NCBI GenBank assembly: GCA_020633435.1
Contig: JACKDP010000002.1
Location: 758,001 to 822,000 of the forward strand
From: Myxococcales bacterium
Lineage (GTDB): Bacteria > Myxococcota_A > Bradymonadia > UBA7976 > UBA1532
Direction of reading: 5' to 3'
DNA: 64,000 nt
The notes beneath the pieces were generated by a model. That model searched no databases. It saw only the letters and a program-made list of their open reading frames with translations, and was not told where the DNA came from. The number at the start of each line of letters is the position of its first letter. Position 1 is the stretch's first letter. Both the position numbers and the translations under genes were made by a program. Below are positions 1 to 8,974 of this stretch, in pieces.

Positions 1-3000
1 GGTGATGCTGGCGTCCACGGGCGGGCCGGCGTCGCGCGCGGGCTGGGCGTCCTCGATGGCCGCGTCTTCCACCGCCGCGTCCTCGGGCAGGCCCGCGTCC
101 TCGATGGTGCCCGCGTCGACGCCGCCGTCCGGGGTGCCCGGGTCGCCGTCCAGCACGCACTCGCCCCCGACCTCACGGCTGCCTTCCGCGCAGCACGCGG
201 CCTCAACGCAGCCGCGGCCACCGCAGTCGGCCACCCGCTCCTCGACCTCGTAGCAGCTCGACAGCGAGAAGACGTCGCCGCCCTCGCAGCCCAGCCGCGC
301 CCCCGCCACGCACTCGCAGTCGCCCTGCTCGGGCATGCAGAGGCCCTCGCCCCCCTCGCCGGCCTGGCAGACGGTGCCGTTGGCGCAGAGCTCACCCGCG
401 CACGCGACCACGCAGTGCCGGCCCGAGGGGAACTCGACGCACTTGTTGTCGCCGGCCCCGCAGTCGGCGTCGATCTGGCACGCGGCGCAGACCGTGATGC
501 GGCAGGCGTCATCGATGCACCCCTCGCCCGGGCCGCAGTCGGCGTCGGCGTGGCAGCACCCGGGCACCCGCTCCTGCGAGCAGCCCACCGCGGGGTCGCA
601 CAGGCCCACCGTGCAGGCGTCCCCGTCCTCGCAGTCGACGTCCTGGCCCACGCAGACCTGGTCCACGCAGGTGTCTCCCTGCGTGCAGGCGTTGCCGTCA
701 TCGCAGGCCCCCACGAGGTCCTCGCTCTGGCAGACCCCCGCGACGCAGACGTCCCGGGTGCAGGCGTTGCCATCCTCGCAGACCATCGGGGTGCCACCGC
801 AGGCGCCGCCGCCACACCGGTCGTCCAGCGTGCAGGCGTCGCCGTCGTCGCACGGGTCGTTGTTGGGCTCGAACAGGCAGCGCCCGTTGGGCCCGCACGA
901 GTCCGTCGTGCAGGGGTTGTTGTCGTCGCAGTCCGGGCACGCCATGCAGTTGGGGAACCCGCCGAACCCCGGGGCGCACGCGTCGCAGGCGTCGCCGACG
1001 ATGTTGGGGCCGCAGGCGCAGACCGGCGCCTCGGCCGGACCACCGCACACCCCGGCCCCGTTGCAGGGGTTGGCCGCGCCGCCGGGGCACTCGCCGCACA
1101 CGAAGCCATCCCCCAGGAAGCCCGGCGGGCACTCGCACTGGAAGCCGCCCGGCGTGTTGGTGCAGATGCCGTCGGCGTCGCAGGGCGAGTTCAGGCACTC
1201 GTCGACGTCCCGGCACAGGCGCCCGTTGCCGAAGTAGCCCGGGTTGCACTCGCAGATGAAGCTGCCGGGGACGTTGGTGCACGTCGCGTTGGCGTCGCAG
1301 AGGCCCCGCGCGCACTCGTCGTCGTCCACGCAGGTCAGGCCGTCGCCCACATAGCCGCGCTGGCAGGTGCAGGCGAAGCTGCCGTCCCGGTTCTCGCAGG
1401 TGGCGTGCGGATCGCACGGGTCGTCCTGGCACTCGTCCACGTCCACGCAGACGAAGCCATCGCCCACATAGCCCGGGGCACAGGCGCAGTCGAAGGCGCC
1501 GGGCCGGTTGGTGCACAGGGCGTGCGGGCCGCAGGCGTTGGCCGCGCACTCGTCGATGTCGGCGCAGGCGAAGCCATCCCCCTCGAAGCCGGGCTCGCAG
1601 GTGCACTCGAAGCCGCCGGGGGTGTTCTCGCAGGTCGCCATGGGATCGCACGGCCCCGCCGCGCACTCGTCGATGTCGTCGCAGGTGATGCCGTCGCCGA
1701 CGAAGCCCTGCGGGCACGCGCGGAACGCCACCGTCAGCGTCGGCCGCCGCCCCGGATCCCGGGCCTCGGAGGCCGCGAAGTGCCACTCGTCGCTGCCACC
1801 GGCCCCCATGAGCAGGACCCAGCCCAGGTTGGGATCCCCACCCAGCCAGGCGTTGACGCTGTCGGTCACGTCGAAGCTGACCGGCACGTTGATGAGGTTG
1901 GAGAAGCCCGCCGCGTCGGCGCCGGCCACCGCCTGCAGGCCGTCCACGGCCACCCCGCCCCCGAAGTCCTCCCACGTGAAGCCATCGTTCCAGGGCTGCA
2001 GCATCCGGTGCAGGTTGGCCCCGTCGTCGCTGCGATCCGTGATGAACAGCGTCAGCGTGGCCGACTCGATGCGGGCGCTCGGGGGGAGCTGGCCCGCCCC
2101 CCAGCCGATGAAGTCCTCGAACTGCAACAGGATCTGCCGCTGCTCCTCGGGCGGCGTGTCGCCGTCGACGATGAGCGTCTCGGACTGGCCGAAGGACTGG
2201 CCCGGCCGCCCGGCGTGCACGTAGGTGTCGGTGGTGCCGACGTAGCCATCCAGGCCGTCGCGGAAGACCACCTCGTCCGGCGGCGGGATGCAGGCGCCCG
2301 CGGGGCCGCAGACGTCCTCGCCGGGGCACTCGTCGCCGTGCCGGCAGCCCTGGCCGGGCTCGCACCGGTCGCTCGTGCAGGCCAGCCCGTCGTCGCAGCT
2401 CGGCGGCGGCCCCCCCGCGCAGGCGCCGGCCTGGCAGCGGTCGCCCTCCGTGCACACCTCGCCGTCGTCACAGGGGGCGTCGTTGTCGACCTGCTGGCAG
2501 CCCAGCCGCACATCACAGCGGTCGTCGGTGCACAGGTTGCCGTCGTCGCAGACCACGTCCTGGGGAGCGTGGGTGCAGCGGTCGGCCCGCTCGTCGCACG
2601 CGTCCGTGGTGCACTCGACGCCGTCGTCGCAGACCGGCGGCGCGCCGGCCACGCAGTCCCCCGACCCGAGATCGCAGGTCTCGGCGCCGTTGCAGAAGAG
2701 CCCATCGCTGCAGTCCGCGTCGCGCTGGCAGCCCACCGGCGGCGGGAGGCAGGCGCCGTCGGGATCGCAGCCCATGCCGCCGGGGCAGTTGACGGGGCCG
2801 GCGCAGACGCCCGCCTGGCAGACATCGGGGGAGGTGCAGGCCTGGTCGTCGGAGCAGGCGGTGCCGTTGGGCACCGGGGCGTGGCCGCAGGCGCCATCGG
2901 GGGCGCAGCGATCCACCGTGCAGGCGTTGCCGTCGTCGCAGTCCTCGTCCACATCGCAGGCGTCGCAGCCGCGGATGGCCGTGAAGACGCAGAGCCGGCC

Positions 3001-6000
3001 GCCGCAGGTGTCCCGGGTGCAGGCGTTGCCATCATCACAGTCCGCGTCGCGGTTGCAGACGGCGCCGTAGGGGAAGCCGAGCCAGCCGATGCGCTCCCCG
3101 GTGGGGCCCGCCGTCAGCGCCGGCGAGTCGGCGCGCGGGTTGTAGTCGCGGCGCTGCACGTCCGCGAAGAGGGGGTCGCGGGCGAAGTTGCCATCGCCGC
3201 AGCCCAGGTCGTCCGGGTTGCCCACATAGGTGTAGTCCACGTCGCCCACGCACGTCGGCAGGCTGCGCGGCCAGATGATGCTGGCCATCACCGACTCGAC
3301 GATGGTGATCGGGTTGCCCGACGCGATGGTCACGTGATCGGCCTGAGTCAGGCCGCGAATGCCCGTAGCCGCCTGGAAGATCAAGGTGTTGTACACGTCG
3401 GCGTGCCCGCCGGTCATGCTCACCGCCTTGTCGCGGATGCCCCAGATGATGGAGTGCTCCAGCCGGAAGTTCGAGCCGTTGTGGTCGATGCCGTCATCGC
3501 CGCCGTCCGCGAAGATGGAGCTGCGGATGAGCTGGTTGGAGGCCCCGCCGTCGATGTGCATCAGGTCGCCGTCGAGGTTGTTGGCCTCCGGGGCGAAGCC
3601 CACCGCCGAGAACCAGGAGTCCGTGATGCGCAGCGTGTGGCCGTTGCCGAAGAACTCGCCGCCGATGCCCGCCCGCGTCACATGGGTCTTGCGGATGATG
3701 TAGGTCCCCTGGCCCTGGCCAGAGAACACCATGCCGTTGTTGTCGGCGAAGACCGACCGGTCGACCGTGAGGTTGTGGGTGTTGAAGAGGCCCAGGATGG
3801 GCGGCCGGGGGTGCGAGACCACCGTGCCGTTGCCCGCGCCCGTCAGGAAGACCTGCCGCAGCGTCGAGCTGCCCGCGCCGCGGAACTGGAAGCCGCGCCA
3901 GGCGTTGCCGTTGGACGCCGAGCCCTCCTGGGTGAGGGCCATGGCGAGGGGCCCGCGCTCGGAGAAGAAGAAGATGGGGCGGTCGGCCGTGCCGAGGGCC
4001 TGCACGGCCCCGTCGACGGTGAACAGGGTGCCGTTGGACAGGGCGCCGGTGGTGTTGACCTGGATCAGCGTGCCCGGGTGGATGGTCAGCGTGCTGCCCG
4101 CCCGGATCTGGATGTTGCCGGTCACCCGGATGTTCTCGTCCGGGCCCCATACGAGCTGGGCGCCGACGAGGGCGCCGGCCATGTCGCGGAAGGCGGGGGC
4201 CCGCTCCACCGTGACCACCCGCGTCGCCGTGAGGCCCTCCCAGCCGACGGTGACCTCGATGTCGCCGGGCGCGAACGCCGCCCCCTCGTTGAGCGTGAAG
4301 GAGACGTTGCCCCAGCCGTTGCGGAAGCGGATGCCGTTGGCCGGCACCGCCGCGTGCGCGTCGAAGACCGTCGGCGTGATGGCCACCGGCGTGCGGGCGG
4401 GCAGGCGGACGGCCGAGATCGTGCCCAGCTCGTTCCACGCCCGGTAGTGCACCCGGCCCACCGGATCCTGGATGGCCACGTCGACCGTCAGCGTCTTGTC
4501 GTTGAGCATCCGCCGCGGCGCCCGCATCTGCAGGTGCAGCTCGCCGGCGCCGCCGACCGGGTTGAAGAAGATGGTGGCGTCGAGTTGCTGCTTGACGACG
4601 CCCTCCCTGTCCCACGCCTGGATGAGCGCCCGGTTGCTGCCCGGCACCAGGGGCAGGTCGTAGGACCAGGTGCCCGCGAAGACGCTGAACGTGGCGGGCA
4701 GGCCGTTGACCGTGATGGCGTGCGTGCCGGCCTGCTGCAGCTGGCCGGCGAGGTGGAAGCTGGCGGCGGGGCCGGCGTGCACCTGGCGCAGGCCCCCGTC
4801 CAGCGTGAGGGCGTCGATGGTCTCGGCGGCCACGAAGGCCAGCCGGTTGGCGTGCCACGCCTTGAACTGCGCCTTGGTGGCCGGGTTCTGATCGTTGCCC
4901 GCGCCGCCGGGCGAGAACGCCCCGTCCGGCATGCCGTCGATGACCTGGTTCATGGTCTCGGCCGAGTAGACCGTCGCCGCGAAGTCCTCGATCGCCTTGA
5001 CGAAAATAGGCGCGAAGGCGTTGTGGCGCAGGAAGCGCCGGGGGGCCGCGACGGCCGTCCGCCAGATGGTCTCGTTCGCCCCGAGCATGCAGGAGTCGCC
5101 GTCCCAGGTGACCAGCTTGCTGCGGCTCGAGACGCGGTTGGCGGGGTACTGGGCGGTGCCGTAGTCGGGGTGCGCCGGGTTCTGCGGGTCGTCCACCGGC
5201 GGGAAGTACACGAAGTAGTCGTCGCCGGTGTCGCGGTACAGGCCGCCCTCGCGGTTGCCGAGCAGCATGTGCAGCGCGAAGTAGCCCGCCCAGCTGTCCT
5301 CGTCGACGTGGGCGCGCAGGTGCTCGACGTAGCGGTCGTCGGGGGTGTTGCTCAGCGCGTCGCAGAGCGAGAGCAGGTCATCCCAGTAGTCCTCCGACTC
5401 GTTGTTGTACTTCTCGTACCCCTGCTGGCCGTTGGCGTTGACCCCATAGGTGGCCGGGTTCTGGCCCTCCCAGCGGAAGTCGGCGTCGTTGCGGCCGCGG
5501 TACAGGTTGCCATCGGCGCTGGTCGGCCGCAGCGGCACGTCCCCGCCCTGGGAGTCGAGGAACTCGTTGTCGAGCCGCTCCACCACCACATGCAGGCCCC
5601 AGTAGCCGTTCTGGCCGCGGCAGCAGGTGTCGTAGTTGATGCCCGGGTAGCGCAGGTGCGCCCACGCCGCCCGGGGCGCCAGCAGGCCCGCGCGGTTGAA
5701 GAGATCGAAGGTGAGCCACTGGGACGCCGGCCGCATGGCGTTGAGCTGCAGCACCTCGCTCGCGAACCCCAGCGAAGACCGCAGCTTGCGGTTGCGGGGG
5801 AAGTCGACGCGGTAGGAGCTGGGGAACTGGCTGAGGGTGGACTGGCCGCGGTAGCGCTCGACGACGTTGTACCAGATGTTCCCCGACCCATCGATGAAGG
5901 TGGCGTCGAAGGGCTGCTTGCGGGTCGGGTAGCCCACCAGGGCCTCCTGCCGCATCTTGTTATGGAGCGTCACCAGGATGTGATAGACGGGCTGGCCGTC

Positions 6001-8562
6001 GTCCGGCAGCACCTCGTTGGAGAACTTGCACAGCCACGTCTGGGACGGGTTGCCGTACCGATCCGGCGTGCTGTGGCCGGGCGGCGCGACGCTCGTGCCG
6101 GCGCCGTCCGTGGCCTCCACGTAGAAGTCGAGCTGGCGCTGGTCGGCCAGGCCCGGCACCACCGCGCCGAAGACGCCATCCCCCGCGGCGCCGTCGCCGT
6201 GCAGGCCGTCATCCAGCATCTCGACGCCCTGGTACGCGATGGGCGGGTTCTGGTCCTCGCGGTAGTGCAGCGTCACGCTCGGCGGCGCCACGCCGTCGTC
6301 GATGACCGTCGCGGTGATGGTCACCGCCTGGCCGGCGCGGGGCAGCGGCGGATCATGCCGGCCCGCGAAGATGATGGGCGGCGGGTTGACGACGTGCCGG
6401 CTGTTGCGGGCCCCGGGCGTCCCGTTGGCGGCCACCGAGGCCTGCCACGCGCCGCCCCCGTCGTTGGGCAGCGCCGGGTTGATGAGCTCCAGCGACGGCC
6501 CCCGGCCGTCGGGCTCGTCCGTCCACTCCCCCGCGTCCTCGTAGCGCACGACGTCGATGCGGTGGCCGAACGGGTCCGAGAGCTCCAGCTTCTCGCCGCC
6601 GTTGGCGAGGTCGCCCGCCGACCACGCCAGCACCGGCGAGGCCGGCGGCACCGCGATGGCCGCCCGCAAGGCCGCCGGATCCGCCGCCAGCACCAGGTAG
6701 CCATCGGCCGGCAGCACCGTGCCCTCGGGGAAGATGAAGTCGACGCCCTCGGTCATCGCGAAGCCCGACAGGTCCACCGCGTCGGCGTCGGCGTTGTAGA
6801 GCTCGATGAACTGCAGGCCCGCCTCCACCGCGCTGGCGCCCGCCGGGTGGTAGTGGATCTCGTTGATCACCACGCGGGGCAGGCCCGCGAAGTAGATCCA
6901 GGTGTCCCCCGGGAACGGCGCGCCGCCGACGCTCTGGATGGCGCCCGCCTCCAGCACCACCTCGGCGACGCCGCCCGCGGGGGCCTCCACCGTGAAGATG
7001 TAGGGCCCGGCCCCGGCCCCCCGCACGGCCGAGGCCGGCAGCGCCAGACCCCCGGGCTCCCCCACCGTGAGCACGTCAGGGACGACCCCGACCACCGGCT
7101 CCGTGAACGTGACCTCGATCTCGAAGAGATCGTCGACCACCGAGCCCCGCTCCGGGCTCTCATGGGCCACCGCCGGCGTCCCCTCGAACGCGCCGTTCTG
7201 CGCGCCCGGCGTGCCGTGGGGCACCAGCGACGCGCGCCACGCCCGCCCGAGGGCGTTGTCCATGCCGGGGTTGATGAGCTCCATGGACGGGCCGTTGCCG
7301 TCGGGCCCCTGCGGGCCGTTGGGCCAGGGCGCCGCGTCGTCGTACTCGACGCGATCCACGACGGTGCCGTTGGCGTCCACCAGCGCGATGGGCTCGCCGC
7401 CGTTGCTCAGCCGATCCCCCAGGCCCCACTCGAACGGCGTCCGGAAGCCCGTCACCGCCTCCAGCGTCGCCCGGTCGCGGGCGCAGACCAGGTAGGCCCC
7501 CGGCTGCATCACCGTGCCATCCGCGAAGGTGCAGCCCGGGCTGCTGAACTCGGTCACCCGCCAGCCCGAGACGTCGACCGCCTCGGCCTCGGCGTTGTAG
7601 AGCTCGATGAACTCCTCGTCGTCGGAGGCCGACGCGGGGTTGTAGTGCACCTCGTTGATGACCACCCGCGGCACCAGCAGCGGGTAGATCCAGCGGTCCC
7701 CCGCGAAGGCGTGGCCCGCCTCGTCCTGGATGGCCCCCGCCCCCAGCGTCACCACGGCCGGGTTGCCCCGCGGCGCCGGAAAACCCGAGAAGATCCAGGG
7801 ACCTGTGCCCAGCCCGCCCGCGCACGCCGGGCAGGCCACCGCCGCCGCCGCGTTGCCATCCACCACCAGATCGCCGGCCACGACGCCCCGCACGGGCGTC
7901 GAGAACGTGATGGCCACCTGGGCCAGATCGGCCACGATGGTGCCCCGATCGGGCGCCTCGCTGAGGATGATGGGCGCGTCGGTGAAGGCGCTGTTCGCGC
8001 GGCCCGGGGTGCCGTTCACGCCCGCCGAGTCGCGCCAGGCGAGGGGCCGGCTGTTGTCGTAGGCCGGGTTCGTCAGCTCCAGCGAGGGGCCCAGGCCGTC
8101 GGCCCCGGGCGGCCAGAGGCCCGAGTCGTCGAAGTCCACCTCGTCGAGGATGACGCCGGCCGCGTCCTCGAGCCGCAGCCGCTCCCCGCCGTTGGCCAGC
8201 ACGCCGGCGGACCAGGCGTGGATGACCACCGCCGCGGGGATGCCGGGCACGTGCCCGCGCAGGAACTGCGGGCTCTGCGCCACCAGCGTGTACTCCCCCA
8301 CCCCGAGCTGGCTGCCCGGCGGGAAGGTGTAGGTGATGCCCGCGCTGAACGTCGCCCCCGCCAGGTCCACCGGCGCCGGGCCGTCGTTGAACAGCTCGAT
8401 GAACTGCAGGTCCTCGGCGTCCTCGCCCGGGCCCACCGCGTCGTTGGACGGGTGGTAGAGGATCTCGTTGATCACGACCCGTGCGCTGGCCGGGCGGCCC
8501 AGGAGGGCGCCGCCAAACAGGACGAACAGGCCTACCAGGCCACGCAAGGTGGTCGGGTTCAT
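1..8562 (-). CDS. Giant secreted CotH-kinase / lamin-tail / EGF-repeat protein (C-terminus beyond window)
   Basis: The frame is open from ATG 8562 (GGGAGG eight bases upstream) to the window edge, giving at least 2854 residues. A signal peptide ends near residue 28 (GRPASA). Three lamin-tail-like domains start at about residues 28, 299 and 562, each with R-V-V-I-N-E-[IV]-x-Y. A CotH-type region spans about 858-1168 and includes YRGQSTL and WDGDS. A parallel beta-helix-like stretch follows (about 1480-1770), then Cys-rich CDDGxxCT repeats (about 1830-2090), a DNRLRE-type domain (about 2100-2276), five calcium-binding EGF repeats (DxDEC, about 2295-2490), more Cys repeats and an Asp/Ala/Glu linker. 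CotH proteins are secretory-pathway kinases; kinase activity here is inference. The end is missing, so a sorting signal cannot be judged. It faces away from the copper operon. Confidence 0.9.
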   Translation of the reverse strand, partial: MNPTTLRGLVGLFVLFGGALLGRPASARVVINEILYHPSNDAVGPGEDAEDLQFIELFNDGPAPVDLAGATFSAGITYTFPPGSQLGVGEYTLVAQSPQFLRGHVPGIPAAVVIHAWSAGVLANGGERLRLEDAAGVILDEVDFDDSGLWPPGADGLGPSLELTNPAYDNSRPLAWRDSAGVNGTPGRANSAFTDAPIILSEAPDRGTIVADLAQVAITFSTPVRGVVAGDLVVDGNAAAAVACPACAGGLGTGPWIFSGFPAPRGNPAVVTLGAGAIQDEAGHAFAGDRWIYPLLVPRVVINEVHYNPASASDDEEFIELYNAEAEAVDVSGWRVTEFSSPGCTFADGTVMQPGAYLVCARDRATLEAVTGFRTPFEWGLGDRLSNGGEPIALVDANGTVVDRVEYDDAAPWPNGPQGPDGNGPSMELINPGMDNALGRAWRASLVPHGTPGAQNGAFEGTPAVAHESPERGSVVDDLFEIEVTFTEPVVGVVPDVLTVGEPGGLALPASAVRGAGAGPYIFTVEAPAGGVAEVVLEAGAIQSVGGAPFPGDTWIYFAGLPRVVINEIHYHPAGASAVEAGLQFIELYNADADAVDLSGFAMTEGVDFIFPEGTVLPADGYLVLAADPAALRAAIAVPPASPVLAWSAGDLANGGEKLELSDPFGHRIDVVRYEDAGEWTDEPDGRGPSLELINPALPNDGGGAWQASVAANGTPGARNSRHVVNPPPIIFAGRHDPPLPRAGQAVTITATVIDDGVAPPSVTLHYREDQNPPIAYQGVEMLDDGLHGDGAAGDGVFGAVVPGLADQRQLDFYVEATDGAGTSVAPPGHSTPDRYGNPSQTWLCKFSNEVLPDDGQPVYHILVTLHNKMRQEALVGYPTRKQPFDATFIDGSGNIWYNVVERYRGQSTLSQFPSSYRVDFPRNRKLRSSLGFASEVLQLNAMRPASQWLTFDLFNRAGLLAPRAAWAHLRYPGINYDTCCRGQNGYWGLHVVVERLDNEFLDSQGGDVPLRPTSADGNLYRGRNDADFRWEGQNPATYGVNANGQQGYEKYNNESEDYWDDLLSLCDALSNTPDDRYVEHLRAHVDEDSWAGYFALHMLLGNREGGLYRDTGDDYFVYFPPVDDPQNPAHPDYGTAQYPANRVSSRSKLVTWDGDSCMLGANETIWRTAVAAPRRFLRHNAFAPIFVKAIEDFAATVYSAETMNQVIDGMPDGAFSPGGAGNDQNPATKAQFKAWHANRLAFVAAETIDALTLDGGLRQVHAGPAASFHLAGQLQQAGTHAITVNGLPATFSVFAGTWSYDLPLVPGSNRALIQAWDREGVVKQQLDATIFFNPVGGAGELHLQMRAPRRMLNDKTLTVDVAIQDPVGRVHYRAWNELGTISAVRLPARTPVAITPTVFDAHAAVPANGIRFRNGWGNVSFTLNEGAAFAPGDIEVTVGWEGLTATRVVTVERAPAFRDMAGALVGAQLVWGPDENIRVTGNIQIRAGSTLTIHPGTLIQVNTTGALSNGTLFTVDGAVQALGTADRPIFFFSERGPLAMALTQEGSASNGNAWRGFQFRGAGSSTLRQVFLTGAGNGTVVSHPRPPILGLFNTHNLTVDRSVFADNNGMVFSGQGQGTYIIRKTHVTRAGIGGEFFGNGHTLRITDSWFSAVGFAPEANNLDGDLMHIDGGASNQLIRSSIFADGGDDGIDHNGSNFRLEHSIIWGIRDKAVSMTGGHADVYNTLIFQAATGIRGLTQADHVTIASGNPITIVESVMASIIWPRSLPTCVGDVDYTYVGNPDDLGCGDGNFARDPLFADVQRRDYNPRADSPALTAGPTGERIGWLGFPYGAVCNRDADCDDGNACTRDTCGGRLCVFTAIRGCDACDVDEDCDDGNACTVDRCAPDGACGHAPVPNGTACSDDQACTSPDVCQAGVCAGPVNCPGGMGCDPDGACLPPPVGCQRDADCSDGLFCNGAETCDLGSGDCVAGAPPVCDDGVECTTDACDERADRCTHAPQDVVCDDGNLCTDDRCDVRLGCQQVDNDAPCDDGEVCTEGDRCQAGACAGGPPPSCDDGLACTSDRCEPGQGCRHGDECPGEDVCGPAGACIPPPDEVVFRDGLDGYVGTTDTYVHAGRPGQSFGQSETLIVDGDTPPEEQRQILLQFEDFIGWGAGQLPPSARIESATLTLFITDRSDDGANLHRMLQPWNDGFTWEDFGGGVAVDGLQAVAGADAAGFSNLINVPVSFDVTDSVNAWLGGDPNLGWVLLMGAGGSDEWHFAASEARDPGRRPTLTVAFRACPQGFVGDGITCDDIDECAAGPCDPMATCENTPGGFECTCEPGFEGDGFACADIDECAANACGPHALCTNRPGAFDCACAPGYVGDGFVCVDVDECQDDPCDPHATCENRDGSFACTCQRGYVGDGLTCVDDDECARGLCDANATCTNVPGSFICECNPGYFGNGRLCRDVDECLNSPCDADGICTNTPGGFQCECPPGFLGDGFVCGECPGGAANPCNGAGVCGGPAEAPVCACGPNIVGDACDACAPGFGGFPNCMACPDCDDNNPCTTDSCGPNGRCLFEPNNDPCDDGDACTLDDRCGGGACGGTPMVCEDGNACTRDVCVAGVCQSEDLVGACDDGNACTQGDTCVDQVCVGQDVDCEDGDACTVGLCDPAVGCSQERVPGCCHADADCGPGEGCIDDACRITVCAACQIDADCGAGDNKCVEFPSGRHCVVACAGELCANGTVCQAGEGGEGLCMPEQGDCECVAGARLGCEGGDVFSLSSCYEVEERVADCGGRGCVEAACCAEGSREVGGECVLDGDPGTPDGGVDAGTIEDAGLPEDAAVEDAAIEDAQPARDAGPPVDASIT

Positions 8563-8974
8563 CGAGTAGCCTCCCTGAAAAATCTCGCTTTGATTGTAGG
8601 TAGGGCCCCCTGCCTCGTCGACCGAGATTGTGGGTTGAGGTGCGACATCGTGCGCGAGTGTGTGATTTGAACAGCAGCCCGGACGACGACCGGACCCCCA
8701 CCGGCCGCCAGCCCCCCCGGCACGGCGCGCGCATGTACCGAGAACTCCTCACAAATCTCGAAAAGCTTGAATCGCCTCCAGCGCGACGCGGCCTGGGCGT
8801 CCGCGGTGCTGGCCCCATCGCCGGATTCGGCCCGACGACCCGGGCGAGCCACCCTCGCGCCCGCGACGCCGGCCGCCCCCGGACCGCGAAGCCATCGCGC
8901 GGTCCGGGGGCGGCCGGCGTAATGCTGGTGCGAGGCCTGCGTCGGCAGGGTAGACCAGCAGAGAGGCTTGCGTG
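8563..8974. other. Divergent intergenic region, 412 bases, no gene
   Basis: This is the only stretch over 300 bases without a supportable gene. It lies between the giant CotH gene (leftward) and the copper operon (rightward). The small frames in it have no ribosome site and unlike codon use. It holds a perfect inverted repeat at 8866-8920, a possible leftward -10 (TACAAT on the minus strand, 8592-8597), and gagagg at 8961-8966 before the copper ATPase. No tRNA-like cloverleaf was seen. Confidence 0.7.
8866..8920. repeat. Perfect 23-bp inverted repeat with 9-base loop
   Basis: The arms at 8866-8888 and 8898-8920 are exact reverse complements and the loop is aagccatcg. The stem is almost all G and C. 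No T-run follows on either strand, and the flanking genes diverge, so an intrinsic terminator is not the obvious reading. It lies 55-109 bases before the copper ATPase start, so it may be in that operon's leader or a regulatory site. Confidence 0.85.

Noticed and set aside
415..8670. 2751-codon open frame on the plus strand
   Set aside because: It is the antisense of the giant CotH/EGF gene; it is Ala/Val/Arg-rich without domains and arises from high GC at third positions.
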